Below are positions 43,382-55,681 of a DNA stretch of 64,000 nucleotides, in pieces. Position numbers and translations under genes: made by a program. Source of the stretch: Nelumbo lutea (lineage: Eukaryota > Streptophyta > Magnoliopsida > Proteales > Nelumbonaceae); NCBI GenBank assembly GCA_022828595.1, contig JAKGHH010000005.1, positions 69,001,655 through 69,065,654 on the forward strand. Reading direction: 5' to 3'. Each line of letters begins with the position of its first letter. The stretch's first letter is position 1. A model generated the notes under the pieces. The model worked only from the letters and a program-made list of their open reading frames with translations, was not told the origin of the DNA and ran no database searches.

Positions 43382-46300
43382 ATGGCGATGGCAATGGCGC
43401 TTCGCAGGCTATCCTCGTCCGTGAGGAAGCCGATTCTTCCTCTCTCTAATGGCGGCTCTCTATATTACATGGTATCCTTTTGTTTTCCTTCAAATTCAAA
43501 ATAACATTTGGTTCTTTACCGACAACCAGAGATTTGAAGTTCATGCTTTCCTTATATTTCATTTCATTTTTCCTGTTTAGTCTTCTTTGCCGAATGAAGC
43601 CGTTTACGATAAGGAGAAATCTGGTGTTACGGTAAGCAAATTTCTCTCTTTCTTTCTTCGTTTTCTGTGCTTAACTTGATTCAGTTTTCGATTTACTACC
43701 GTTATTTTCTTCCCGTGTATGATCTTTGTTTCTCTGGGATTCGTCCTTAGATCTTCTGCACACAGTTTTTTTGTCTCACTTTCGATTTTAACTCTTACTT
43801 GGGAAATTTGGTTCCAGTGGCCAAAGCAGTTGAATGCTCCGCTCGAGGAGGTCGATCCGGACATTGCAAATATCATCGAGCTCGAGAAAGCAAGACAATG
43901 GAAGGTGCTTTCCAACATTTATTGTCCTTTGTTATGGATTGAAAATTAAGGTTTCAATGTTTTGATGCCACGTAGGTGTGGACTGTTCAGTTAGACAGTT
44001 AGATGAATTTTGGAAACTTTCAGATTCTGGTCCGATGTGATTTTCTTTGACAGCATAGTAGTTTTAATTAATTGTAAATTACATGTCAAGGATCTTAATT
44101 TTGAGCGTTCAGTTTTCTCTGCTCCTTTCCGGATCTCTATCTGTGATGAACCTTAATTTGAAATTTAGTATATAATGTGAATTTCTTGACGGTGTTCTTT
44201 TTTCTTGTGTTTGAAAAGGGACTGGAACTCATACCTTCGGAGAACTTCACGTCTGTATCTGTGATGCAAGCTGTTGGGTCTATCATGACCAATAAATACA
44301 GTGAAGGATATCCCGGTGCTAGATATTATGGAGGAAACGAGTAAGTAAATCCCCCTCCCCAATTTACCTCTATTGTCCATTTATGGTCTATCCTTTATTT
44401 TCAGATTTTCCTGGTTGGATCTGATATGAAACTGTGTAAACTGCACCCTCCAGGTACATTGACATGGCAGAATCCTTATGCCAGAAGCGTGCCTTGGAAG
44501 CATTTGGGTTGGATCCTGCGAAATGGGGAGGTAAATGTGTATGATATTTGGAGCTCATAAGATAAAATAATTCAGTAATATTGTGCTGTTTGAAGCCTTT
44601 GTTTCAGTGTCTACAATAGGCCAACTAGTTCTCTATTTATAGTTTATGTTATTTTTGAACTAACCTCCTTTGTGGAATGCTTAGCTTACTTTATTTCCTG
44701 CAGTTAATGTGCAATCGCTATCTGGGTCCCCTGCTAATTTCCAAGTATACACTGCATTGTTGAAACCTCATGAAAGAATCATGGCACTTGATCTTCCACA
44801 TGGTGGACATCTTTCGCATGGCTATCAGGTGCTTATAACATTCCATTTTTCCCAGCTAAATTGGAAATATTAGTTTGCCCCTAGAGATTAGTGCAAATAA
44901 TATTGTCTAGTGCTGTTGTGTGGACTAAACGTTTACCTTCTAAATCTATCTAACGGGTATAACTTGCTCAAAGGAGGTTACCTGGCCACTTTGTTTTTCA
45001 AAAATCCTGTGATGTCTTGGTTGTGTGCTAACCATCTGGTACAAATGACCAACTTCATTTAAAGTAACTATTTGAATTTTCTCTAACTAAGTTTTCTTTG
45101 TAATGCAGCCAGCCCTCCTATTCATGGGGAATATTTGATTGAATAGACTTGGCCAAAAAAAAGTTCAAGTTAGCTTGTAAAATCTGGAAGTACTTAACTA
45201 TACCTAGGAAATACCTGAAACGGAAATGACATGAAAATTCCAAGTGTACAATTAAAGGATCATAGACAATCAAGAGTTTATTTAATATCTTATTGTTCCA
45301 AATGAATTCAACCATTAAATACACTAAATGATTTCAAGGAATTATTTTCCATTTCAGACACTGAACTGTTACTGGTTGTAGTATATTCTTGATTGTGGTT
45401 TGTCTATTGTAAGTTTCATTTTGTCTTTTGGTTTTATGCAGACCGACACCAAGAAGATATCTGCTGTCTCTATATTCTTTGAGACAATGCCTTATAGATT
45501 GAATGAAAGTACTGGATACATTGACTATGACCAGGTACTTTTTTTGTATTTCTTTATTATCCATAATTTTCACTCTCGTATCAAGCAAATTTGCATAATG
45601 ATGTGCTGTTGTACTGTTGATTGTACTAAATGTTATTATCATCATCTTTGGTGCTAATGTCTGGTATTAATAAGGAAATGAGTGCTGAACCTTGATATCC
45701 AAATATGGCATAGACAAGGTGCGGGGAACAGAACTTGCCATAAAATTGAAATGCCTGACAACACAACACCCATGCAGGTATCTGGATATTGTGGTTCTTA
45801 TATCCTAGAAAAAATAATAATTCAGCACTTATTTCAAAGAATAGTACAGAAATTTTTTAACCAGTTTGATTGATAAAAAAAAAACATTTTGTAACTGGTT
45901 TGGATAATTCAGATCAAGGTTGCAATTCAGAAGGTACATGTTATTGTCAATAGAGAATAGAAATATGATATTACAATTTCTAAGAACACTTGCAGAAAAT
46001 CTGGATACTCAAATGTTAAATATTTTGTTACCCAAGGATGAGTCCTCTTGCTGTGTGTCCATAAGATCAGCATCTTACTGGAGAGCATAGATAAAGCAAT
46101 GACATTTTTATTTGCACTCTAACTGCTGAGGAGCTAGGAGTTGAAATTATCATTTCTCAGTTACCGTTTTCATTCACAAAAGATCATTTATTCATTTCAC
46201 CACTTGAAAATCACATAACTAGTTATTAGGAAACATTCTGGAAAGAAAGCACAAAATTCTCAAGTTTTGCAGAGAATTGTATAATGATTGCTAAAAGGAA

Positions 46301-49300
46301 CAAATATGAGGGATCCACTCTTATGGTAAAATGTAAATTGGTGAGAAATAGCAAGTTCCCTTAAGCATGTTAGGCAAATTTCATATCATTCTCAGGAGTC
46401 CTAATGTGTGGAAAAAGTAAGTTTTCACATGAGAAAGGAGAAACCTCAGCCTCTCACTTGATGGGAGCTGAGGTCATAACGTGGGACACATGACGATGCA
46501 AGGGGGGTTGTGTGGCTCACAGTTCATTTCATATCATATGAAATGACTAGTGTTTTCACACACTAGCATTTGTGCTTTCTCCATAGGGCTGTTCAGGAAG
46601 TGTTGTAAATCAACCAAACCAGACTGACTCCACCCAAGATGGTTGGTTCTAAAAATCAGTCAGTTGGTTTTGGTTTATAAAATGGTAGAACCCGGCAACT
46701 CAGTTCGGTTGCAGATTATGGCATGTTGCAGAAAACTCTATGAACCTTATTATTCTCTTACTTATGTCGGCCACTACTCTCCCTACCCATAATTCCATTC
46801 ATCTCCTTCAGTCTGCACTCCTCAGTCCTTTGAGGCTTTGACAGGTTGACCTATCTTCTACACTGGCAGGCTGCAAAGTCTACGACTATGCACTGACCTC
46901 TCTATTAGTCTATGCATTGATTACATTCTAGTACTTTTTTTTTATTTACATGTTTTGCAATCAATAATTCTTCTACTAAAATTAGTTTTACTTGAGAATT
47001 AGGTAATGTGACGTGAGGTTATTGGGTTAGAAAATTTTACTTGAGAATTGGGCTACATTTTGGTTTGGTTTCATTCAAACCTACTAAACCGTCCCTCAAT
47101 TACATCCGGTTATGGTTTTTTTTTATCAAGTCAGTCAGTTTCGTTTGACATATAAGTCAACCTGACATGGTTGGTTCAGTTGATAAAAATAAGTGAAACT
47201 GAACCAAGCTGACCTGTGTACACCCCTAATTCTCCGTAATCTGAAGGTGCTTTATCCTACAAGTGCTAACAAACTGTCCATTTCACTTTTAGCTTTCTAT
47301 TTCTGACACACCTTAGTGGCTACCTATGATTTTTGACGAGTATGAGACCCTTGTCAAAACTGTAGCTCATATAGTATTGCAAATTTCCAATAAAATATTG
47401 AAGCAAGAACCTTAATTGTCTCCCACTTGCGGCTTAAATGTACACAACTTTCAAGTCCAAGACCAATAGCATGTTTTCCAAAACAGCCAGTACTTTGTAG
47501 ACAGATTCCTTTCATAAACATGGTGGATAAATAGTTTTATCACCATTCTGCATACTGAGACTCGTATCCTTTGTTTTTCCAAAATGATCCTTCTCACAAA
47601 CTTAGAAAAAACAATCTGGTTTTATATCATTGGTTGTTTGTATTAACTGCCCTTTACCAATATCAGTGCATAACTTCAAGTTATACTGATGTTATCATTA
47701 ACATAAAATGCATCCCTATTTCATGCAATTTTCTCTACATGATTTGTACTTTTTTTTACAAAGAGTTGACTCCTAAGAAATTTAATACAGTTGGAGAAAA
47801 GTGCCACACTCTTCAGACCAAAACTAATAGTTGCTGGTGCAAGTGCTTATGCACGCCTCTATGATTATGCTCGCATTCGCAAGGTAAACTCCTTTAGATT
47901 TAAAAATCAAGGAAACATATTTTTGACATTGTTCAACACACTGAAAAAACTAAAAATAAAATGAGAGTTTGTCATGGATTTTGGCAGGTCTGTGACAAGC
48001 AGAAAGCTATCCTGCTGGCAGATATGGCACATATTAGTGGGTTGGTTGCAGCCAGGGTGATTCCATCTCCTTTTGAGTATGCAGATATAGTGACCACTAC
48101 AACACACAAGTCACTTCGTGGACCACGTGGAGCCATGATCTTCTTTAGAAAGGGGGTGAAAGAGGTCAACAAGCAAGGCCAAGAGGTGAGCTTTATGAAG
48201 AGAAAACATCTACTCTATTGGGTTAATTTTTGCTGAAGTTTTAAACCCTTTTGCACATTTCTTTAGTGAAACTGAGGTTTCAGAGTAAAAATTTGTGCAA
48301 CAAAAACTAATTGTTCCATTGAATCCTGAAGGTCTTTTATGATTATGAAGACAAAATCAACCAGGCTGTCTTTCCAGGGCTTCAAGGTGGTCCACATAAT
48401 CATACAATTGGTGGATTAGCTGTTGCGTTGAAACAGGTATTATATTGATTAAATGATTTTTCATCTTATATGGAGATATATGGTTGGTATAAAGTGGTTT
48501 TCAGTCTTTCATGCCTCCATCAGATGAGTCAAATCAACTAGTCTTTCACTACTCAAAGTCCTATTATCAGTTATTGTCAGCCTCCAACAAAGTCCAGTTT
48601 GGAGTTTGACCTTTGGGGCTTTCTGAAATTTTATATTATTGATGGGGCTATCTGAGTGATCTTACAGAAACGAGGACATAAATTTGTACTCCATTACAAC
48701 TGTCTAACATGGCAGATTTATGTAATATGGAGCACATCCTTGATCCTTGTTACAGTTGTCTTTGTTTGTGATCAATGTGGTTAATGCTATACCTTGTTTA
48801 CTTTTCTTTTTCTTGGGTAAAGAGGCCAGTACTGTATCAGAAGTTCTTCAACTTCTCTTTTTTAGCGTCATTTGTTGTGGGATGCTACATCATATGGCAT
48901 GCCACAATGCATTCACTTTTTTTCACACTAGTATTTTCTTATTAAGGGGTTCACTTATTTAAACTCAGGATTCTACTTGGATTAGAGCACAGTTAAGGGT
49001 TTTCCCTTTTTGTCCACTTTTGTTTGTTGTAGTTGTTCTTCTTTAGCCAAGTTTGCTCCAGTCAAATGTTGGAGTGCATGGCACAAGTCCTTGTAATTAA
49101 TATGACTGAGGCATATTAAGATCTACTTGTGTATCTATCTATGCCTTCCTAGTTTTGTCAACTTCATATAGATTCATCTTTTATGGTTATATGGATGCAG
49201 GCCATGACTCCAGAGTACAAAGCCTATCAAGAACAAGTTCTCAGTAATTGCTCAAAATTTGCCCAGGTATAGCTATAGGCAGTTTTCATGATTTTTATAT

Positions 49301-50530
49301 GATCATCACTGTCCTTCTTCCAGTGTTGTTCTTTTCTATTGAATGCAGATTTGTAAATACTGCCTGGTATTTTCTTATTAATATAATAGTTCTACTTAGC
49401 TTTTGAAGTGCACTAATTTTGCAGAGATTAGTAGAGAAGGGCTATGAGCTTGTCTCTGGTGGAACTGAAAACCATTTAGTCTTGGTGAACCTTAAGAACA
49501 AGGTAAAATAGACAATGTTTTCTATTCCTTTCATCATCTTGATTTTAACTACTTTGTATTTTCTTTTATTTTCCCTCCAAACCCCATGGATGTTAGTGAG
49601 ATTTGAATCTTCTGCTACAAGGACTTGATTTTGGATTATTTGAATGATGCCAGATACTAGATAATTAGATATGCATAGATAATATACTATTTTTAGCATG
49701 AAATTAAATGTATTAATTCCTTGGAAATTCTGTTGTACAGGGAATTGATGGCTCTAGAGTTGAAAAGGTATTGGAATTGGTCCATATTGCAGCCAACAAG
49801 AACACTGTTCCTGGGGATGTGTCTGCCATGGTTCCTGGTGGCATCAGAATGGGTAGAGACCTTTTTCCTTAATTGGCTTGGACATATTATTTGATTCATA
49901 TAAATTTCAACTAAGGTGCCATTGCTTGGTTTAATGGTGAATTCTTGGGATGACAAGCATAAGAATGTGGGTTCAAGTCTGAGAGCGGCCACTTTGTGCA
50001 GAAAATGCCAAAGGTTAGGTCCGTATCCAGTCTACCCTTCCCAAGACCTAAGATAGCTGTGACCAACATTTTAGAAATAGCCTATTTATACAGATTTCAA
50101 CTTGATGAGCTTCCTCTGTCTTTGGTGATTCAGGAACCCCAGCCCTTACGTCAAGAGGATTTGTTGAAGAGGATTTTGTAAAAGTAGCTGATTTTTTTGA
50201 CACTGCTGTGAAATTGGCCGTGAAGATAAAAGCTGAAACCAAAGGTTCCTAATTCACAAGCGTATATTGTCTTTATAAATGTTTGCTTTTAGTATATTTC
50301 TTGAAATGCTTTTAATGGTGTCTATGTACTTAGGTGTGATTGCTAATTTGAGGTGTGTTGTATGATGGTTTCTGTAACCAGGAACAAAGTTGAAGGACTT
50401 TCTGGCTACAATCCAAACAAGTGCTAATGTCCAATCTGAGATTTCAAAACTTCGCCATGAAGTCGAGGAGTATGCTAAGCAATTTCCTACAATTGGGTTT
50501 GACAAGGAGACAATGAAGTACAAGGACTAG
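43382..50530 (+). CDS. SHM1: Serine hydroxymethyltransferase, mitochondrial, 15 exons
   Basis: Interconverts serine and glycine with tetrahydrofolate; the mitochondrial form works beside glycine decarboxylase in photorespiration. Exons: 43382-43471, 43581-43631, 43818-43904, 44219-44340, 44454-44530, 44704-44828, 45442-45534, 47791-47883, 47988-48185, 48332-48436, 49201-49266, 49425-49502, 49741-49852, 50134-50244, 50382-50530. All are GT-AG and join in phase to 518 codons plus TAG, the size of plant SHM1. The first 30 residues are rich in Arg, Ser and Leu ([13 protein letters not shown]), a mitochondrial transit peptide. The fold-type I PLP site is [13 protein letters not shown], with the Schiff-base Lys at residue 287; [10 protein letters not shown] ends exon 6. 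I see no disabling change. Intron 7 (2.3 kb) holds a MITE and intron 13 a SINE. Confidence 0.96.
46584..47228. mobile_element. hAT-like MITE in SHM1 intron 7
   Basis: Starts TAGGGCTGTTCAGG and ends GTGTACACCCCTA. Flanking octamers TTTCTCCA and ATTCTCCG match at 6 of 8. Inner arms contain AACCAAACC and GGTTTGGTTT words. Confidence 0.6.
49913..50058 (+). mobile_element. tRNA-derived SINE (Au-like) in SHM1 intron 13
   Basis: A pol III A-box-like TTGGTTTAATGGTGA lies at 49926-49940 and a B-box GGGTTCAAGTC at 49969-49979. The tail GTCCGTATCCAG followed by CTACCCTTCCCAAGACC is, as I recall, the conserved 3' part of Au-type plant SINEs. The order and spacing fit a SINE inserted in sense orientation, ending 75 bp before exon 14. 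Confidence 0.72.
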
Positions 50531-50552
50531 GGAAAATATCCTTTCCTGCAAG

Positions 50553-50909
50553 GTATGTTAAATGTGGAAGTATCATCATTTGAGGATTTATGCAATAAAA
50601 TAGTATTTACTCATTCTCTATGCATAACATTTTGATGCTTCTGGTATCACAATGTCTCTGTATCAGAGGACTTTGCCTTGTTTCATGGAGATCTTTAACA
50701 CACAATATACTGTTTCTGTAATTAAAAATAATAATAAGAATACATGTTACATGTCTGACTCTGTTTACTCAAAGAGACCCAAACAAACATTCTTCTCTTT
50801 TGTAGGAAGAATGCAAATTGGCCCAAGTATACAAGATTCATTCGTAGGTACATTTTGTGTATGAAACTATGAATCCGTTTCATTTCTTATTCTCATGCTG
50901 TTTCTGCAG
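50553..50909 (+). other. Possible 3' UTR intron of SHM1
   Basis: Twenty-two bases after the stop codon AAG is followed by GTATGT, and CTGTTTCTGCAG ends at 50909 with a pyrimidine-rich run before it. These are good donor and acceptor sites. A competing reading is an early poly(A) site, since AATAAA occurs at 50594-50599. Confidence 0.35.
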
Positions 50910-51818
50910 TGGTTACAGGCGGTGGGAATTATTGCTTGAAAATCATAATGAATGGAGATGATTGGAGAGAAGAAGGCTTTCTGTTGTGAATGATGAAAAA
51001 TTTGCAGAGAACGAAGCTATAAAATCAAGCAGAACTTTTGCTCTATATCAGTTTAATTCATGCCCGTACTCTGTACATATATATTTACTGATGCTCTGCA
51101 ATATAAACCCTCCTTGGTTTCAGAAGAGATCTATGGTTTATGTATTCTTTTAGAACTGGAATTGGAATTATAGCTGCATAAAATAATTCGAAGAAGGAAT
51201 ACTGAGGTCAGGATGGACTGAAGGTGGACTGCACTGCATTATCTACATTTCAACTGGTGCATTCCCCCTTGCAGTCCAATGGTGCACAACTGCATACATG
51301 GGGTTTTCGACCTGTTAGCCAATTGGCCTTCAGGCTCTTTCCTAGGCCAAAATTGGATACCATCAGATTACTAATCATCATCGTCGGCTTTCTGGTGTTA
51401 GACTATGGGGTCTGGAAGGTTACAGTTATCTAACTAGATTTGAGCCCGCAAATTTTAATGAATGATTGCCCAATGCCCACGTAAGTTTGTCACTTTACCG
51501 TGTTTCTAAGATTCGATAAGTGGGTTGTCCCAAGAGTTTTCGGGAAGGAACATTTTTTGCTAGTACACATTACAGTTGCGCTGGAAGCATACGGAGTTAC
51601 GGACCAACCTTTCAATAATTGGCATCAGCCAAATTGCGGATAAACGATTCATCAAAAAATTGCTTAACTAAGGAAGAGAAGGGCAGATTGCTTTTTGCGG
51701 GTAATTAAGGCCATGTTTGCTCATTTTTACCCAAAATGAAATTCTAAAATGGATAATAATAATGATAGGTAAAAATAGACAGAATGATGAAATATTGCTA
51801 TGAACTAAATATTTTTTT

Positions 51819-52063
51819 CATGGTTTTCAAAATCGGATTAGATCGGTTCCGTTTTTCCCAAAAACTGGATTTCCTCCCAAAACCGTTGATATTGGTCAGT
51901 GAATTGCTGAAATGGGCGGTTAATTGTTCGAAAGGTTTTGACCAATTTTTATTTTTAAATTTTTTTTTGTAAGAATGGGCCGAGCTTTTGGTTTGAACGG
52001 TCGGACTGCTCGACTCGGTAACCAGACCCTTGACCGGTTTGGTCACCGGGTTGTTTTAAAAAC
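51819..52063. repeat. AAAACCG-type inverted repeat element
   Basis: ATGGTTTTCAAAATCGGAT at the left and CGGGTTGTTTTAAAAACCAT at the right are complementary at their ends. The inside repeats CGGTT/AACCG words. A related patch occurs inside 53820-54125. Confidence 0.5.
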
Positions 52064-52256
52064 CATATTTTTTTCTTAAAAATGAATTCTTTTTAGACCG
52101 ACAAGTGTTCTATGTTGCTCATTTTCATTCTTTAAAAAAAAATTGTCGATATTTATAAACCGCCAAGTCGCCAACCTAAGTCTCCAAAACTATTGGTATA
52201 GATGTTTACCGGTGGATGGCCGACAGTCAACATTTACTAGTTGGCATAGATGTTTT

Positions 52257-52484
52257 GTAAAAGTACTTTCATAAAAGTGCTTTTATAAAAGTACTTTTGT
52301 AAAAATGCTTTTATAAAAGTGTTTTTATAAAAGTACTTTCCTAAAAATGCTTTCGTGTAAAAGTGCTTTTGTATAAAAGTACTTTTATAAAAATATTTTT
52401 GGAAAAGTATTTTCATATAAAAATACTTTTATTATAAAAGTGCTTTTATAAAAGTACTTTTGTAAAAGTGCTTTCGTAAAAGTA
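52257..52484. repeat. Array of self-complementary AAAAGTACTTTT units
   Basis: About 14 units of 14-18 bp alternate AAAAGTACTTTT and AAAAGTGCTTTT with TAT or TGT spacers. The first form is a perfect palindrome. Flanks GATGTTTTGTAAAAG and AAAAGTAAACATC are also inverted, so the whole block looks like one foldback element. Confidence 0.85.
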
Positions 52485-52702
52485 AACATCCAGGGTAACA
52501 ATTTTGTAGGTTGAGTTTCCTCAAAGAATGAAAATGAGTAAGATGAGGTATGATTATTTTTCATACTGCAAGGTACTCAACTTTTGTGCTATAGGGTTGA
52601 TTTTTCATTCTAAAAAAAATGTGAACCATTGCAAAAATTTTATAACTAACACTCTAATGTTATTCATTCTTGCCCATTTTTATTTAAAATGAATACGAAT
52701 TA

Positions 52703-52823
52703 AAGCTCAGTTTGGAATGAATACAAATACAAATATATAAACTGCAAATACATACAAAATAATACAAAATATAAGGTTTTACGCTCTATATATTTGCATT
52801 TATACTCCTTCCAAACTAAGCCT
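52703..52823. mobile_element. Short MITE, AGGCTCAGTTTGGA family
   Basis: AAGCTCAGTTTGGAATGAAT at the left and ACTCCTTCCAAACTAAGCCT at the right are inverted repeats; the core has ATACAAATA units. Full-length relative of 9164-9286. Confidence 0.72.
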
Positions 52824-53707
52824 AAAAGAATTAGGCCCATAACAGTGAACTAAGCATGACCTAAGTGGCAATATTTTTCACACTAGACATATTAGATACA
52901 ATTAATAAGGGACAGGCGTTTAATTAACAAAGCTTCCTTTGAGCACTCGACTTATAGATCTGAAAATCAAACATTTGTTGATTTAAAAAATTGGATATGA
53001 AGTATTAGGGGCACTTTTGAAATAAAATACCAGGCCATTCCCATAAACATTTTCCAATTAGTATAGGTGGTCAAGTTACCATTTTCAAACAACAATAAAA
53101 AGATTCTTGAGTGTCCTCTAACGACTTAATGAAAGTCTAACGATATGAGTTGCAGTATACGGGTTGTTTTGAATGAGGTATATTGGATAAACTACGTAGG
53201 ACGAGCTAATGAGAATCTAACGACCTGTAAAAGTCAAAGTCAGAGGTCTTAAGATGGTTTTAGGAAGAACTCTGACGCTCAAGTAGGGGAGGCGAGGTCG
53301 GCAAGACCAAGATGATGAGGATGAATTGATCGTAGCCAAGCAGAGCTGAAAGAACTTTACCCACAGGGGGAGGACATGTAGAGGACTCCGTCATCCGCCA
53401 CATGCCCCTCTCGGTTTGAGGCTCTCAATGTGCATCGTAGTTGTTGTCTTTGACGCGTGATGATGCTCCACATTGCCAATCTAGTTGAATTCATGGTCAT
53501 ATCTTCAGCCACGTTAGCTTCTATGTGGTAGTTCAATTGGGGTGAAATATGCCCCATAGAAAGAGAGAGCTCTTTAGTAAAACATAAACTATTCGATAGG
53601 TTTTAGCACATGAATTAAACTACCGGGGGGAGGGGGGGGGCGCTTTAATAAATGATCTTAAAACAATTATAAACATAAAAAAGCAGCCAAATTACTAAAA
53701 CATCACC

Positions 53708-54525
53708 TAGGGGTGAGCAAGAAAAACCGAACTGAATCAACATGAAATCGATTAAAATCAAATGGAAAATTCAGTTAATCAATTTGGTCGATTTGGTTTC
53801 AGTTCAGTGAATGTTTTAAAAAACGACCCGAAAATGGAATCGTTTTGGCCATTGGTTTCTGGGTTAATGATTTGATCGTCCGGTCTAAATGAATGGTCTA
53901 TTCTAACAAAAAAATAAAAAATAATAATTTAAAATTAAAAAAATGGTCACAAACCGTTGAATGGGTTGACGGGTTCATAGTTCAACCGCTCAAGTCAACA
54001 GTTTGTTAACCTTTTCAACATTTTTTTACCAAAAGAGGATTTTAAGTAAAACGGAATCGGTTGGCTGGACGGTTCTCAATCTGAATGGTCCAACCATCCG
54101 GGTCAACGGTGATTCGAAAACCTTGAGTTCAGTATTTAAAAAAAATGAAGGTACCAATGCAGTTTCTATTAACCAATATAGAAAATCAGTGGTTAACCGA
54201 ATTGACTGGTATTCATATACTATATATTTTGTGTATATTTATGTATATATATTTTATATTTTCTATATATTATAAATTAATAAATATATTTATAATATAT
54301 AATATTTTATATATTTCTAGTTTTTTATTATATATTTATATATTTTATAATATATTTGTAAATATAAAAAAGTGAAAAAATGATGAACCTAATCGATGGT
54401 TAACCAAACTGGTAAACTAGTTAACTGATTGGCTTCGGTTATCGGTTTTCCATAAACCAATAACACCAATTCAGTTTCAAAAATAGGCCCATGGTTAACT
54501 GAACCATAGCCGGTTATGAGTCCTA
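53708..54525. mobile_element. hAT-like MITE, ACCGAACC family, probably with nested repeat
   Basis: Starts TAGGGGTGAGCAAG and ends GGTTATGAGTCCTA. The family-typical arms are at 53708-53820 and 54130-54525. The part between (about 53820-54125) resembles 51819-52063 and may be a second element inside the first. Confidence 0.6.
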
Positions 54526-55337
54526 TTTCACCATACCCAAGCTTCCAAATTCTAGCCTTCTACCTACAGATAAACCCAATCCAGATTAGACCTGTTCATG
54601 GACCGGGCCTGGCTGAGCTTTGTCTTTATATTAACATAAAACATTTAGTCCCAATCTCGGTCCTCATATAAAGCCCAAAGCCTAACAAGAAAATGGGAAA
54701 AATGTGTTTTTTTTTCTTTTTTTACTCAATAAAAGACTAATTTATTTATATTAATAAACTTTAAAACTAAAAAATAATGAAAAATATGATTACAACTAAA
54801 AAAAGAGAAGAGAAACAAAGACAACAATATTATATATATTATTATACAAAATATATATATTTTTGCTCTATAATATGTTATCAAGTCGGGGCTCGGCTTG
54901 GACCCGGCTTTCTTGAGAAAGCCTAAGTCTGTAGGCCTAAACTCATGTTGAAGTCCGACTTGGAACGAGCCGAGTGGGGTCATCAAGGTACGCAACCCAT
55001 GAATATGTCTAATTCGGATCTACTACTCGCACAAGTGTACAAACTTCTTCTAGTTAATCCAATTTATAAATTTTGACCAAATTTGGTATTTTGTACCATG
55101 TGCCAAATTACTTTGGCCTGTGCATGATCTCATCCATGGGTCGGCATGTGCCAGCCCTACCCAGCCCATGGCCCAGCCCATATAATAAAAAGAAAGTTTT
55201 ATATATTTTTTAAATTTTTTGTCTATTTTTGTTAATTTAATTTAAATTTTTTATTATTTTTTCAATTAAAAAAAAAAGAATACTTCTCATGGCTTGGCCC
55301 GGTCTGTGGAAGTTTCCCTCAGCCTTCCCTTTGTCTC
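54526..55337. other. Intergenic, no gene seen
   Basis: AT-rich. A GGCCCAGCCCAT-rich patch at 55110-55190 resembles arms of the GC-rich hAT-like elements at 18-19 kb. Confidence 0.4.
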
Positions 55338-55392
55338 TAAGGGTATTCATAAAAAACCGAATTAAATCACAAAATGCGGTTAGTCGAACCAA

Positions 55393-55436
<44 letters not shown>

Positions 55437-55681
55437 TATATTCATTATATATATAAATATATACATATATTATATTTAAAATAATTTATTTATAAATATA
55501 TTATATATTATTTATTATTTATAATATTATATTATATATAAATATATAATATATATATATTATATTTATATAATATATATTATAAATACCAAAAAACCGA
55601 ATCGATCAAAAATCGAAACCGGCAGAGGTAGTACCAGTTCGATTTCGATTTGAAGAAATTAACCGAACCGCGAACACCCGT
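55338..55681. mobile_element. MITE, ACCGAACC family
   Basis: Starts TAAGGGTATTCATAAAAAAC and ends CCGCGAACACCCGTA. AACCGAAT/ATTCGGTT-like arms surround an AT core with a pure (AT)n run at about 55398-55431. Confidence 0.58.

Larger units (their letters stand above)
51440..53707. other. Intergenic, repeats only
   Basis: Contains the elements at 51819-52063, 52257-52484 and 52703-52823. The remainder, including 53100-53600, shows no recognisable gene. Confidence 0.5.

Noticed and set aside
52257..52484. Possible CRISPR-like array of short repeats.
   Set aside because: Units are contiguous, palindromic and have no unique spacers; the DNA is plant nuclear.
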